Assembly (NCBI GenBank): GCA_934617425.1
Contig: CAKTUD010000006.1
Location: 1-64,000, forward strand
Direction of reading: 5' to 3'
Length of the DNA: 64,000 nucleotides
DNA from: an uncultured Eggerthellaceae bacterium
Lineage (GTDB): Bacteria; Actinomycetota; Coriobacteriia; Coriobacteriales; Eggerthellaceae
Shown: positions 1-8,062 of the stretch, piece after piece
Layout of the letters: every line of letters begins with the position of its first letter
Position numbering within the stretch: position 1 is the stretch's first letter
Position numbers and translations under genes: made by a program
The notes under the pieces: model-generated
What the model was told of the DNA's origin: nothing
Databases searched by the model: none
What the model saw: the letters and a program-made list of their open reading frames with translations, nothing else

Positions 1-38
1 ATAGGGAGCCGCGCCCGCGCAGGGCGCTTCCGCGCAGA

Positions 39-76
39 GGGGGCCGCAGGACAAGTCCTGCGGCCCCCTTTCTCTT
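39..76 (+). terminator. Intrinsic terminator of an upstream gene
   Basis: A perfect 14-bp stem (39-52 with 55-68) of five G followed by CCGCAGGAC is closed by a two-base spacer and followed by a T-rich tract. The gene it ends lies outside the window on the left. Confidence 0.85.
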
Positions 77-100
77 TTTGCTATCAGCAATCGCTTCGCA

Positions 101-152
101 TAACCTTCACATCCAAATAAGTCACCAGTGACTTATTTGGATGTGAAGGTTA
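101..152. repeat. Perfect 25-bp inverted repeat
   Basis: Arms 101-125 and 128-152 are exact reverse complements with only CA between them. There is no T-run on either side, so it is not an ordinary terminator. It lies between the terminator at 39-76 and the riboswitch at 204-313. It may be an operator, a transcribed hairpin or a palindromic repeat; nothing in the sequence decides this. Confidence 0.85.
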
Positions 153-203
153 ATATGATATATGCACTTTGCACTGCATTGCATTTGTTTTGAATGCGAG
201 CTC

Positions 204-313
204 AACAGCGCAATCTGATCAGGCCGTGATATTCATGGGGCCGGGTTTGCAAAAGCAAACAGCAGACGTAACGCGTCTGCGGGACAGTAGCTGGTTCCGC
301 AGACGCGTTTTTG
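204..313 (+). promoter_or_regulatory. NiCo (czcD-type) metal-sensing riboswitch
   Basis: The sequence between 216 and 290 follows the NiCo aptamer as I remember its published structure: a P1 5' part ending near GATCAGGC, a short P2 hairpin, the junction GCCGGG at 242-244 region, P3 with an AAAA loop (TTTGC/GCAAA, 246-259), junction CA, P4 (GCAGACG 262-268 with CGTCTGC 274-280), and the conserved GGGACAG (281-287). P4 shares bases with a downstream terminator (271-308), so the two folds exclude each other. Known for this class: bound Co2+ or Ni2+ (Fe2+ has also been reported) stabilises the aptamer and lets transcription proceed. It stands directly before a cation diffusion facilitator gene, as expected for an export control. 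Confidence 0.82.
271..313 (+). terminator. Expression-platform terminator of the NiCo riboswitch
   Basis: ACGCGTCTGCGG (271-282) pairs perfectly with CCGCAGACGCGT (297-308), and five T follow. Its left arm overlaps the 3' half of aptamer stem P4, so termination should occur when metal is low and be prevented when the aptamer is folded. Confidence 0.85.
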
Positions 314-394
314 TATTCTCATGCAAAAACATCGTGGAACTGGCGTAGCTAAGCAAAGGTTGTAAATAAACGCTACTGTTCCAGGAGGTTTATC

Positions 395-1399
395 ATGGTC
401 GTTTCCGAATCTTGCATCAATGCATCAAAGTCGTCTTTTACTGAGCTTGACGAATCCCGCAAGCTTTTATTTCGCGATGATTCTGCTGAAGGGAAGAACG
501 CTTCTATAACGAGCGATTCTATTGGAGAAGAAAAGCGCATTGCTGATAAGCTAGCGGGTATCGGTGTTGCCGGTAACGTAGCGCTATCGGCTTTTAAATT
601 GTTCGCGGGTATTTTCGGCAATTCCTCGGCGATGATTTCCGATGCCGTCCATTCTCTATCCGATGTTTTCGCTACGGCTATCGCCTATGTCGGCGTTCGT
701 ATCTCAAAGCGTGCTGCTGATAAATCTCATCCTTATGGTCACGAGCGTTTCGAATGTATCGCTTCGATGCTGTTGGGACTTATTCTAGCTGCTACTGGAG
801 CAGGAATTGGACTAGCGAGTATCCAGTCGATCGTTTCGGGTTCTTACCTTGTTGCCGAAACACCGGGTGTGCTTGCTCTTTCAGCTGCTGTGGTGAGCAT
901 TGCTGTAAAAGAGGGAATGTTTTGGTACACGCGTCACTGGGCTCGTGTTTTGAATAGCGGGGCTTTCATGGCCGATGCCTGGCATCATCGCTCGGATGCG
1001 ATTTCGTCTATTGGTGCGCTTATCGGCATCGCCGGTGCTATGCTGGGCTTTCCTATCTGCGATTCTCTGGCATCTATTGTGATCTGCCTCATTATTTTCA
1101 AGGTTGCATTCGATGTCTTGAAGAACGCTGTAAACGAGGTTACCGATACTCCTTGCGATGCAGCATTTGAAAAGAGTGTGCGTGAATGCATAGAGAAGCA
1201 GCAAGGTGTCATCGCTATCGATGCTTTGCGTACTCGTCAGTTTGGCAATCGTGCCTATGTTGATGCTGAGATTTCGGTTGACGGCGATCTTTCTTTGACT
1301 GACGCTCATTCAATTGCCGAACGCGCTCATGCGGCTGTTGAGGAGGAATTTCCGACAGTTAAGCACATCATGATTCATGAAAACCCGAGCGCTAATTAA
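395..1399 (+). CDS. Cation diffusion facilitator family transporter
   Basis: Exports divalent metal cations across the cytoplasmic membrane, probably in exchange for protons. The 334-residue protein has a charged N-terminal leader of about 50 residues, six membrane segments between about 52 and 245, and a cytoplasmic C-terminal domain. The transport site shows the HxxxD pairs of the family: His86-Asp90 in the second membrane segment and His197-Asp201 in the fifth. The C-terminal part ends in a HIMIHENP stretch typical of CDF dimerisation domains. AGGAGG stands 8 bases before the ATG. The upstream NiCo riboswitch points to Co2+, Ni2+ or Fe2+ as inducer and likely substrate; the substrate itself cannot be read from the sequence. 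The N-terminal leader is longer than in many CDF proteins. Confidence 0.92.
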   Translation: MVVSESCINASKSSFTELDESRKLLFRDDSAEGKNASITSDSIGEEKRIADKLAGIGVAGNVALSAFKLFAGIFGNSSAMISDAVHSLSDVFATAIAYVGVRISKRAADKSHPYGHERFECIASMLLGLILAATGAGIGLASIQSIVSGSYLVAETPGVLALSAAVVSIAVKEGMFWYTRHWARVLNSGAFMADAWHHRSDAISSIGALIGIAGAMLGFPICDSLASIVICLIIFKVAFDVLKNAVNEVTDTPCDAAFEKSVRECIEKQQGVIAIDALRTRQFGNRAYVDAEISVDGDLSLTDAHSIAERAHAAVEEEFPTVKHIMIHENPSAN

Positions 1400-1415
1400 G
1401 CTGCATTTCCAAAAA

Positions 1416-1460
1416 CGAAAGCGCCCACTGCCTTTGATGGCTGTGGGCGCTTTCGTATAG
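1416..1460. terminator. Bidirectional terminator between convergent genes
   Basis: CGAAAGCGCCCAC (1416-1428) pairs exactly with GTGGGCGCTTTCG (1443-1455). It separates the CDF gene (+) from the M16C peptidase gene (-). Confidence 0.8.
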
Positions 1461-1472
1461 GGGCTTTTATAG

Positions 1473-4415
1473 CTACTCGTTTAGCAGATCGATGATATCG
1501 TAATCGGATTTCGAGCTCTGGATGATCTCCTTGTTTCCGAAGACGCAACGCATGTCTTTTTGAACGAGTTGCTCTATCGAGCCGGCGAGAGAGCGAACGG
1601 CGTCGATCGAAGTTTCGATAATTTCCTTGCGAACGATTTCGCGTTGATTTTCGCTGTGTTTTGCAAAGTAGGCGCCGTCTTGTCTACGAATGAGATCACG
1701 CGCTTTTTTAGGAGTATCGAAATCGGCGACAGAACTGACGATGAAACCTTCAAGTTCGGTTTTGGACGGCGAGAAATTGCGGAGGAATTTTGCGGAATCG
1801 GCGAACCGAGCGAGCGTTTCATCGATATGCGGGTCTCGATAAGAGTAGAAGCGCATGTTACCGGTGAAAGTTGATTGGAATCCGACGCCATATGCACCGC
1901 CCTTCACACGCACTTCGTTCCAAAGGTGGTCGTAAGTAAGAGCTTTGGCGCCAACTATCCAGGCTCCAGTGTAGGGAAGACCGAGCAGGCGGCGGTCGTA
2001 TCCCATGCTCGAATAAGTGACATCTGTTGCAACGACGAATGCTTCATTGCGCACTTGTGGCGCAGGGGCAACGAGAAGGCTCGCGTTGCCGCCTTTACGC
2101 TCGCAAAGAGGGTTTGCCGCCCAGAAAGCCTCGTAAGCAGCATCGGAACCCGTGAAGCTCAAAGTGCAGTTATCGTCCACGAACAAGCGTTGCGCGATTT
2201 CAGCAAGACGTGCGGAAAGAGCAGGCGCGATGTCGTCGAATATGGCAAGCGTGCGCTTGATGAAGCGGTAGAAGCCGATGTTGTTTAGCTCTTCGAGGAT
2301 TACGCCAGCGGAACTGTAGTACGAGCGGACACGGCTCATGGCGCGTGTATTGCCGGCATTGGCGAAGCTTTGTTCCATATATATCTTGCGCTGTTGCAAG
2401 ATGTCGCGGATTTTTTCGGTATCGGAGAAGTTGGTTTCCAACAGGATTTCGCGAGGGAAATCGGCAAGCCACGAAACGTTGCTTTCGAGGGCGCTTGCGG
2501 AAACGACGAACATAAGGTCGATGTCGTTTCGGTCATCAGCCTTTTCATAAAGGTCGGTGAAGAATGACAGGTTGCCGAGTTTTCCCTGGGTGAGGGTATC
2601 GATTTCGGCGGCGCTGTGATGCGCTGTGGGCAGTTTGCCGAGCACAAGCGAGAGAAGGCTTACGTAGGGGAGGTCGTCAAAGCTAATGCTCTTTGCGTTG
2701 AAGTAGCGGTAGGCGTAGACGATCCCGTGTGTGGCGACATCGTGGCGCAAGCAGGTGATAGGCGCGTCGCCGATAACCCTGAGGGGGTTTTCGGCGGGCA
2801 CATCGTCGATGTCGGCAACGCCGAGTTTCGGCAAGGTCTTTTTTGCTTCGGTGCTATCGGGCTGCATTTGGATTTCGCGTAGATGCGCTTCTGCTTCGAC
2901 GATATCGCGACGTTGCTCGTTGGTGAGTGTTTCGTTTAGCTGGTCGAGTTTTAACGAGAGCTCATTTTCTCCTGCGGTCGCGATGGGGACAATCGCCACG
3001 CTTGCGCGATGTTTGTTCTCCAAGAAGAGCGAGCGTGCAAGTTCGTCGAAATAGCCGTTTTCGAGTCCTTCGCGCATAAAGGAGAAATCGTCGCTGTAGC
3101 GAATGTAATCAAGTGCAGCGTCATCGTTGTAGAGCCAGCCGGAGAGGCAGTTCATAGCATGTACGACGCCGTCCGCGATGCCGAATTCGTGCTCGCGCAT
3201 CACGAATTCGGCATGCGAGATGGATGCTGCGATAAGCTCTTTGTCGAGGCCCTTGTCGAGCAGCTTCGAAAGCTCTGTTTCGAGGGTGGGAATCAGATTC
3301 TCGGCGGTTGCTTCATGCTGGCGTTTGAGCTGCACGACAACGAAGGGCTGGTTGATCCCATCGCCCACGAAGGCGGATACGTCTTCGGCGATGCCTGCGT
3401 CAAGCAGTGCGCGTTTCATAGGTGCTTCGTTGCTGCCGAATAGTGCATCGAGGAGGATGTCCGTTGCGCGAACTCGCGCATGATCGGCGGCAAAGCCGAT
3501 GGTGAAGGCTGCTCCGGCAACGGCGTTTTCGGGCGCGGTTTCCATTTTCTTGATGATTCCGAGGGACTCGACGGGGGTCTGAATCGTTATTTGACGTGGA
3601 GTAAGCTCGGGGAGTCCTGCTGCGGCTCGCTTTTGGCGCTCGATCTTCTCCTCTTTCGCGACAGGCGCAAAATAACGTTCGTTGAGCCAAGCGAGCGCAT
3701 GGTCGATGTCGAGGTTTCCGTAAAGGGTTGTGTAGCTATTCGCTAGCTGGTAGTGGCGACGATGTTCGTCAAGATAGTCTTCGTAGGTCAACGTAGGGAT
3801 GGCGGCTGGCGTGCCACCCGATTCGAAGGCGTAGGAGGTGTCGGGGAAGAGCGCGCGCTGAAGTTCATCGTAGAGAACCGAGGAAGGGTCGGAAAGCGCC
3901 CCTTTCATTTCGTTGAAGACGACGCCGTTGCATACGAGGGTTTCACCCGATTCGCCCTCGGCGAGTTCGTAATGCCAGCCTTCCTGCTCGAAAACGGCCT
4001 TTTTGTGATAGATGGAGGGATGAAAGACCGCGTCGAGATAGACGTCCATCAAATTGAACAGATCGCATTCGTTGGTGGATGCGACGGGGTACATGGTCTT
4101 ATCGGGGAAGGTCATGGCGTTCAAAAACGTTTGCATCGAGCTTTTGATGAGATCGACGAAGGGCTCTTTTACCGGAAACCTGTCGGATCCGCACAAAACC
4201 GAATGCTCCAAGATATGGAACACGCCAGTGTCGTCTTTAGGGGGCGTTTTGAAGCTGATGGAGAAAGCCTTGTTGTTGTCTTCGTTTTGCAAATAGACAA
4301 GCCGCGCTTCGGAGATGTCGTGGCGCAAAATATAGGCATTGCCTTCGATTTCGGGAAGCGGCGTTGTGCTAATTACGGTGAAGCCATGAAGGTGCTGGTC
4401 GATTGAGATATTCAT
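1473..4415 (-). CDS. M16C metallopeptidase (PreP/falcilysin-like, insulinase family)
   Basis: A large zinc peptidase of 980 residues, the usual length of the presequence-protease subfamily, which folds as two linked halves enclosing a chamber and degrades unstructured peptides. The inverted zinc motif HxxEH is His67-Glu70-His71 and the third ligand is Glu169 in the VFNEMKG stretch. No signal peptide is seen, so it should act in the cytoplasm. The start is placed at 4415 because AAAGGAC lies 5 to 6 bases upstream; the open frame runs 14 codons further without a ribosome site. The gene is alone on its strand and convergent with the CDF gene. The substrate is unknown; peptide clean-up is the usual role of the family. 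Confidence 0.92.
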   Translation of the reverse strand: MNISIDQHLHGFTVISTTPLPEIEGNAYILRHDISEARLVYLQNEDNNKAFSISFKTPPKDDTGVFHILEHSVLCGSDRFPVKEPFVDLIKSSMQTFLNAMTFPDKTMYPVASTNECDLFNLMDVYLDAVFHPSIYHKKAVFEQEGWHYELAEGESGETLVCNGVVFNEMKGALSDPSSVLYDELQRALFPDTSYAFESGGTPAAIPTLTYEDYLDEHRRHYQLANSYTTLYGNLDIDHALAWLNERYFAPVAKEEKIERQKRAAAGLPELTPRQITIQTPVESLGIIKKMETAPENAVAGAAFTIGFAADHARVRATDILLDALFGSNEAPMKRALLDAGIAEDVSAFVGDGINQPFVVVQLKRQHEATAENLIPTLETELSKLLDKGLDKELIAASISHAEFVMREHEFGIADGVVHAMNCLSGWLYNDDAALDYIRYSDDFSFMREGLENGYFDELARSLFLENKHRASVAIVPIATAGENELSLKLDQLNETLTNEQRRDIVEAEAHLREIQMQPDSTEAKKTLPKLGVADIDDVPAENPLRVIGDAPITCLRHDVATHGIVYAYRYFNAKSISFDDLPYVSLLSLVLGKLPTAHHSAAEIDTLTQGKLGNLSFFTDLYEKADDRNDIDLMFVVSASALESNVSWLADFPREILLETNFSDTEKIRDILQQRKIYMEQSFANAGNTRAMSRVRSYYSSAGVILEELNNIGFYRFIKRTLAIFDDIAPALSARLAEIAQRLFVDDNCTLSFTGSDAAYEAFWAANPLCERKGGNASLLVAPAPQVRNEAFVVATDVTYSSMGYDRRLLGLPYTGAWIVGAKALTYDHLWNEVRVKGGAYGVGFQSTFTGNMRFYSYRDPHIDETLARFADSAKFLRNFSPSKTELEGFIVSSVADFDTPKKARDLIRRQDGAYFAKHSENQREIVRKEIIETSIDAVRSLAGSIEQLVQKDMRCVFGNKEIIQSSKSDYDIIDLLNE

Positions 4416-4514
4416 GATGTCCTTTCTTCGGTGTGTTTGGAAAACATGATATATCACTGCGATGGTGGTGGACGTTACAAGCGCTTGACGTTCGTGGATA
4501 TTGCCTACCTCACC

Positions 4515-4543
4515 TGGTTGGGTGCATAGATGTCAACTATAAT
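4515..4543 (+). promoter_or_regulatory. Possible promoter of the two membrane-protein genes
   Basis: A perfect TATAAT lies at 4538-4543. With a 17-base spacer the -35 would be TGGTTG, which is a poor match. It sits about 40 bases before the GTG start at 4585. Confidence 0.4.
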
Positions 4544-4584
4544 CGGAGCTTAGGTTTTGTCGTCATCCATGAGAGGGGTTGTCT

Positions 4585-4953
4585 GTGGCTGAATTCGATG
4601 GTTTCAGACATATTTCGGTTGCATCCGATGACGACGATGTCGTTATTCATGCCGGCGTAAGTGAAAAGCCGTCGGACGGTTTTGGGGTTGAGGGTTTTTC
4701 GTCTGAGCCCGAGACATTCGCTGTTGACCCCTCGGATTCCCCATCTGATGGGGATGCTCGTATTCGGGATGCCGAGAGGCTCGTCGGGACAGGTGATAAG
4801 GGCTCGTCGTTTTGCAAAGACGACGGTTATCGCGAAACAACGCTCGACGATCTGACTCCTGAGCCCATGGCGAAAACCCAGAAAATCGTAATCATTTGCG
4901 CCTTGGTTGCCCTTGTTGCTGCTGTTTCATACTACCTTTTCTTTATGCGTTGA
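4585..4953 (+). CDS. Small acidic protein with C-terminal membrane anchor, unknown function
   Basis: I do not recognise a family. The 122-residue product is acidic and Ser/Asp-rich for its first 90 residues and ends in one hydrophobic segment (about 98-118) followed by FFMR, so it is probably tail-anchored with the acidic part in the cytoplasm. The GTG at 4585 is preferred because GAGAGGGG lies 6 to 7 bases upstream; an in-frame TTG six bases earlier is too close to that site. The next gene starts 38 bases downstream and also encodes an acidic single-pass protein, so the two are likely co-transcribed and may work together. Confidence 0.65.
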   Translation: MAEFDGFRHISVASDDDDVVIHAGVSEKPSDGFGVEGFSSEPETFAVDPSDSPSDGDARIRDAERLVGTGDKGSSFCKDDGYRETTLDDLTPEPMAKTQKIVIICALVALVAAVSYYLFFMR

Positions 4954-4991
4954 GCCGATACGTCGGCGATGCTTGAAAGCGGGGATAAACG

Positions 4992-6503
4992 ATGAACGAA
5001 AACGAAGAGGGATTTTCCCAAAACCCAGATTCTCCGGAGAGCGATCGCGATTTAAAGCGAGACCGCGCATTCTCCGATTTGGAGCAAGACGACTCCGCCT
5101 TTCCCGGGGCTGAGGCATCGTCGTATTCCCGAATCCACGGATATTCAGAATATGACAATCCAATCGGTTTGACCGAGGCCTTTGCGCCTGTCTCCTTTTC
5201 TGGCTCGGGAGATGCGGATGACGTGTGGGGACGCGGATGGTCGAACGAGAATCACGGCGAATCGAATGGTTGGGATCAAATCATCCCCGATGACGATACC
5301 CCGGATGATTGGCGTGAGCCTGACGACGGTGAATTCTCCCAAGAAGACGAGGCGCAGCATCGTCATGCGGGCATTCGCCGTGAGCGCCACAGGATCGTGG
5401 AATACGACGATCTGGGCGACAACGAGCGCGATCTAGACGAAGCGAACAGCGAATTCAACGAAGGAGCTGCGGCGGCTCTTGCTGCTGAAAAAGCCGCGTT
5501 GGCTGAAGGCGCCGACGCTTATGCTGCCGCGAAGGCCGCTTCTGCGGCGGGCGGCATTTCAGGCGATGTCGAGGGTTACGCTCCTTCGGGCGAGGATTTT
5601 CCCGATGCCGTAGATTCGCTCGAGCCCGCCGACAAACCTCCCGTATTGTTCGACGAGCCGAAGAAAGAGAAAGTTCGCGGCAAGGCCGGGCGCGGCAAGC
5701 ACGCTTCGGGCATGAAAGAGCTTTCCGTTCATGAGCGCAAGTCACGCAAGATGCGAAAGACTCTGATTGCGGTTATCGTGCTGCTCGTCATTATTTTGTG
5801 TGCATTGGGGTATTTCATATTCCATTTGGTCACTACCAGCCAAACCGTCGCCGAGCAGCAGACGCAGGTGAATGCTTCGAGCAGCCGCAGCCTCGAAAGC
5901 GAGACGAGCAAAGACGTCAACACGATAACGAGTAAGAAAACCGATGTGCCCGATCTCGCTTCGATTTTAGGGAAAACCCAGGATGAAGCGGTGAGTGCGC
6001 TCGGACATGGGGCGCAGGTGCGTGATTCTCGCGATGTGAACGACGAGGGAAGCGTCATCAAGAAGTCCGTCACGGTGCCGCTTACTGATGAACCCGCAGA
6101 CAGTAAAACGGGTACACCATCGGTGTATCTGGGCCTTGACGAGGATGGCGAAGTGGTTCAAGCGGGCTATTCTACTTCGACTTCGGCATTGGGGTACGGC
6201 GCTTTCAGCTTCGTTGACATGATTCAGAACAACCATGTGATCGAGCGCACGTTGCAAGACGCGAACGTGATGGTGGATGAGGGCGCTGCGGTGCTGCCTT
6301 CGGACAAGTCCGAGTATTCGACGTATGCCTCCGACGGAACCACGCTTACTCGTGAGCGCTATTCTTTCAGCGGTGACGTTACGGTCGACGGCATGCCGTG
6401 CACCTGGTCAGCGGTTTTGTCTTACGATTACGCCAATGCGAATCTGACCGGAAATTTGGCCGATACCGTTCGCGTCATCTACATTTATGTCACCAAAGCC
6501 TAG
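4992..6503 (+). CDS. Single-pass membrane protein with acidic cytoplasmic and extracellular domains, unknown function
   Basis: The 503-residue protein has an acidic, low-complexity N-terminal half with an Ala-rich stretch near residues 155-185, a basic patch (KARKSRKMRK-like) just before one membrane segment at about 257-280, and an extracellular C-terminal domain of about 220 residues. The basic patch places the N-terminus in the cytoplasm. A segment after residue 315 (DLASILGKTQDEAVSALG) resembles the short helices of PASTA-like or related extracellular modules, but I cannot assign it. Its layout is shared with the smaller upstream gene. No enzymatic motif is visible. Confidence 0.7.
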   Translation: MNENEEGFSQNPDSPESDRDLKRDRAFSDLEQDDSAFPGAEASSYSRIHGYSEYDNPIGLTEAFAPVSFSGSGDADDVWGRGWSNENHGESNGWDQIIPDDDTPDDWREPDDGEFSQEDEAQHRHAGIRRERHRIVEYDDLGDNERDLDEANSEFNEGAAAALAAEKAALAEGADAYAAAKAASAAGGISGDVEGYAPSGEDFPDAVDSLEPADKPPVLFDEPKKEKVRGKAGRGKHASGMKELSVHERKSRKMRKTLIAVIVLLVIILCALGYFIFHLVTTSQTVAEQQTQVNASSSRSLESETSKDVNTITSKKTDVPDLASILGKTQDEAVSALGHGAQVRDSRDVNDEGSVIKKSVTVPLTDEPADSKTGTPSVYLGLDEDGEVVQAGYSTSTSALGYGAFSFVDMIQNNHVIERTLQDANVMVDEGAAVLPSDKSEYSTYASDGTTLTRERYSFSGDVTVDGMPCTWSAVLSYDYANANLTGNLADTVRVIYIYVTKA

Positions 6504-6567
6504 CGGGCTTGGAGTCGCATGGGACCGTGCTAAATTTGGAGGAATTGCTTAGAGTTTTGAGGCGTGC

Positions 6568-6596
6568 TTGCGCTAGATACGAAGCGTTGGTAATAT
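6568..6596 (+). promoter_or_regulatory. Promoter of the infC-rpmI-rplT operon
   Basis: TTGCGC (6568-6573) and TAATAT (6591-6596) are separated by exactly 17 bases. The implied start near 6603 gives a leader of about 170 nucleotides before infC that holds an intrinsic terminator. Confidence 0.6.
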
Positions 6597-6705
6597 AGTC
6601 AAGCTGTTTACACAAGTGAGGCGCTAAGCGCACTCCACCTGGTTCGGTGCTTCAAGGCCGATGGGTTTATGAATAAGTTGCATAGCAATGCGATATGTTC
6701 ATGCG

Positions 6706-6733
6706 CCCGCTGCCTTGCAGCGGGTTTTTTATT
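6706..6733 (+). terminator. Leader terminator (attenuator) of infC operon
   Basis: CCCGCTGC (6706-6713) pairs with GCAGCGGG (6717-6724) across a three-base loop and is followed by six T. It lies inside the transcribed leader, about 40 bases before infC. In Bacillus subtilis the same operon is controlled by L20-dependent attenuation; the same logic is plausible here, but no L20 binding site was identified. Confidence 0.75.
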
Positions 6734-6773
6734 GAGGCGCGAAAGCGCGAAGGATTTTCAGGAGGTGAGCTCA

Positions 6774-7370
6774 ATAGCAGCTCAAGAGCCACGGCTCAAT
6801 GGCGAGATCACTGTTCGCGAGTGTCGTCTGATCGGCTACGACGGATCTCAGCTGGGTATCTACCCCACGGCGCAGGCTCGCCGCATCGCTGAGGATCAAG
6901 GCCTCGACCTTGTCGAGATCGCTCCGAATGCGCAGCCGCCCGTATGCCGCGTCATGGATTACGGCAAATACAAGTACGATCAGGCTATCAAGGCTAAACA
7001 GGCTCGCAAAAACCAGAGCAAGATCGAGACCAAGGAAATGAAGTTCCGCCCTAAAATCGATGTGGGCGACTACACCACCAAGAAAAAGCACGTCTTGCGT
7101 TTCTTGGGTGAGGGTAACAAGGTCAAGATCACGATCATGTTCCGCGGCCGCGAGATGGCCCATCCCGATCAAGGCCTGTCGATTCTCGAACGTCTTGCCG
7201 ATGATTTGAAAGACGTTGCGGTGATCGAGAGCGCCCCGAAGATGGAAGGCCGCAACATGCATATGCTCATCGCCCCCTTGCCGTCGGCGGTGAAGAAAAA
7301 AGATAGCAAAGGCGGCAAGAAGAACAAGAAGCAAGAGGCCGTCGAGGCTTCCGAAGGAAAGGATGAATAA
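6774..7370 (+). CDS. infC: Translation initiation factor IF-3
   Basis: Binds the 30S subunit, prevents premature 50S joining and checks initiator tRNA and start codon. The 198-residue protein has the N-terminal domain (LNGEI then QLGI), the lysine-rich linker and the C-terminal domain with FRGREMAH; it ends in a lysine-rich tail. The start is placed at an ATA codon (6774) because a near-perfect AGGAGGTGA (6760-6768) ends 5 bases before it. A GTG at 6765 lies within that ribosome site and the frame stays open to an ATG at 6669 without one, across the terminator hairpin. Rare start codons in infC are known to make translation self-limiting. First gene of infC-rpmI-rplT. Confidence 0.93.
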   Translation: MAAQEPRLNGEITVRECRLIGYDGSQLGIYPTAQARRIAEDQGLDLVEIAPNAQPPVCRVMDYGKYKYDQAIKAKQARKNQSKIETKEMKFRPKIDVGDYTTKKKHVLRFLGEGNKVKITIMFRGREMAHPDQGLSILERLADDLKDVAVIESAPKMEGRNMHMLIAPLPSAVKKKDSKGGKKNKKQEAVEASEGKDE

Positions 7371-7568
7371 ATGCCTAAGATGAAGACCCATCGCGGTTCT
7401 GCAAAGCGTTTCCGCGTGACTGGTTCCGGCAAGATCAAGCGTGCTAAGGCTTATAAGAGCCACATCATGACCAAGAAGAGCCAGAAGCGTAAGCGCAACT
7501 TCCGTCATGAGACCGAAGTCGCTCCCGCTGACCGTCGTGTAATCGCTCGTAACCTCGGCCTTCGCTAA
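7371..7568 (+). CDS. rpmI: 50S ribosomal protein L35
   Basis: A 65-residue, very basic protein with the family start [14 protein letters not shown] and the [15 protein letters not shown] core. Component of the large ribosomal subunit. It begins directly after the infC stop codon (no spacer), which suggests translational coupling, and is followed 31 bases later by rplT. Confidence 0.97.
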   Translation: MPKMKTHRGSAKRFRVTGSGKIKRAKAYKSHIMTKKSQKRKRNFRHETEVAPADRRVIARNLGLR

Positions 7569-7599
7569 GTGCCGTTTAATCGTTTAAAGGAGATTCAAC

Positions 7600-7956
7600 A
7601 TGCCTCGTGTAAAGCGTGCAGTTAACGCTCATAAGAAGCGTCGTACCGTTCTTGGTCGTGCAAAGGGTTATTACGGCGCGAAGTCCCGTACTTATACCAA
7701 GGCTAAAGAGCAAGTTCAGCATTCTCTTCAGTACCAGTACCGCGATCGGCGCAACAAGAAGCGCGAGATTCGCAGCCTCTGGATTACCCGTATCAACGCT
7801 GCAACCCGCATGAATGGTATGTCTTACAGCGTGTTCATGAATGGTTTGAAGAAGGCCGGCGTCGAGCTTGACCGCAAGGTTCTGGCTGATATGGCTCTCA
7901 ATGACCCGACCGCTTTTGCTCAGTTGGTTGAGGTTGCCAAGAAGGCCCTTGCTTAA
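7600..7956 (+). CDS. rplT: 50S ribosomal protein L20
   Basis: A 118-residue basic protein of usual length with the conserved [14 protein letters not shown] start and the helical C-terminal domain ending in [12 protein letters not shown]. It binds 23S rRNA early in large-subunit assembly and is the known repressor of this operon in other bacteria. AAAGGAG precedes the ATG by 9 bases. Last gene of the operon, closed by the terminator at 7977. Confidence 0.97.
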   Translation: MPRVKRAVNAHKKRRTVLGRAKGYYGAKSRTYTKAKEQVQHSLQYQYRDRRNKKREIRSLWITRINAATRMNGMSYSVFMNGLKKAGVELDRKVLADMALNDPTAFAQLVEVAKKALA

Positions 7957-7976
7957 GTCAGTTTGGCATTAAAATC

Positions 7977-8015
7977 AAAGCCGTCCGCGTGGAGTTGCGG
8001 GCGGCTTTTTTGTTT
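7977..8015 (+). terminator. Terminator of infC-rpmI-rplT
   Basis: AAAGCCGTCCGC (7977-7988) pairs with GCGGGCGGCTTT (7997-8008, one wobble) and runs into a T6-G-T5 tract. Confidence 0.88.
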
Positions 8016-8062
8016 TTCACATCGCCATATGCGGCTGCTTTGTTTTTTTCGGGAGTGAAGGT

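Noticed and set aside
6669..6773. In-frame N-terminal extension of infC from an ATG at 6669
   Set aside because: No ribosome site precedes it, it would run through the leader terminator hairpin, and IF-3 proteins do not have such an extension.
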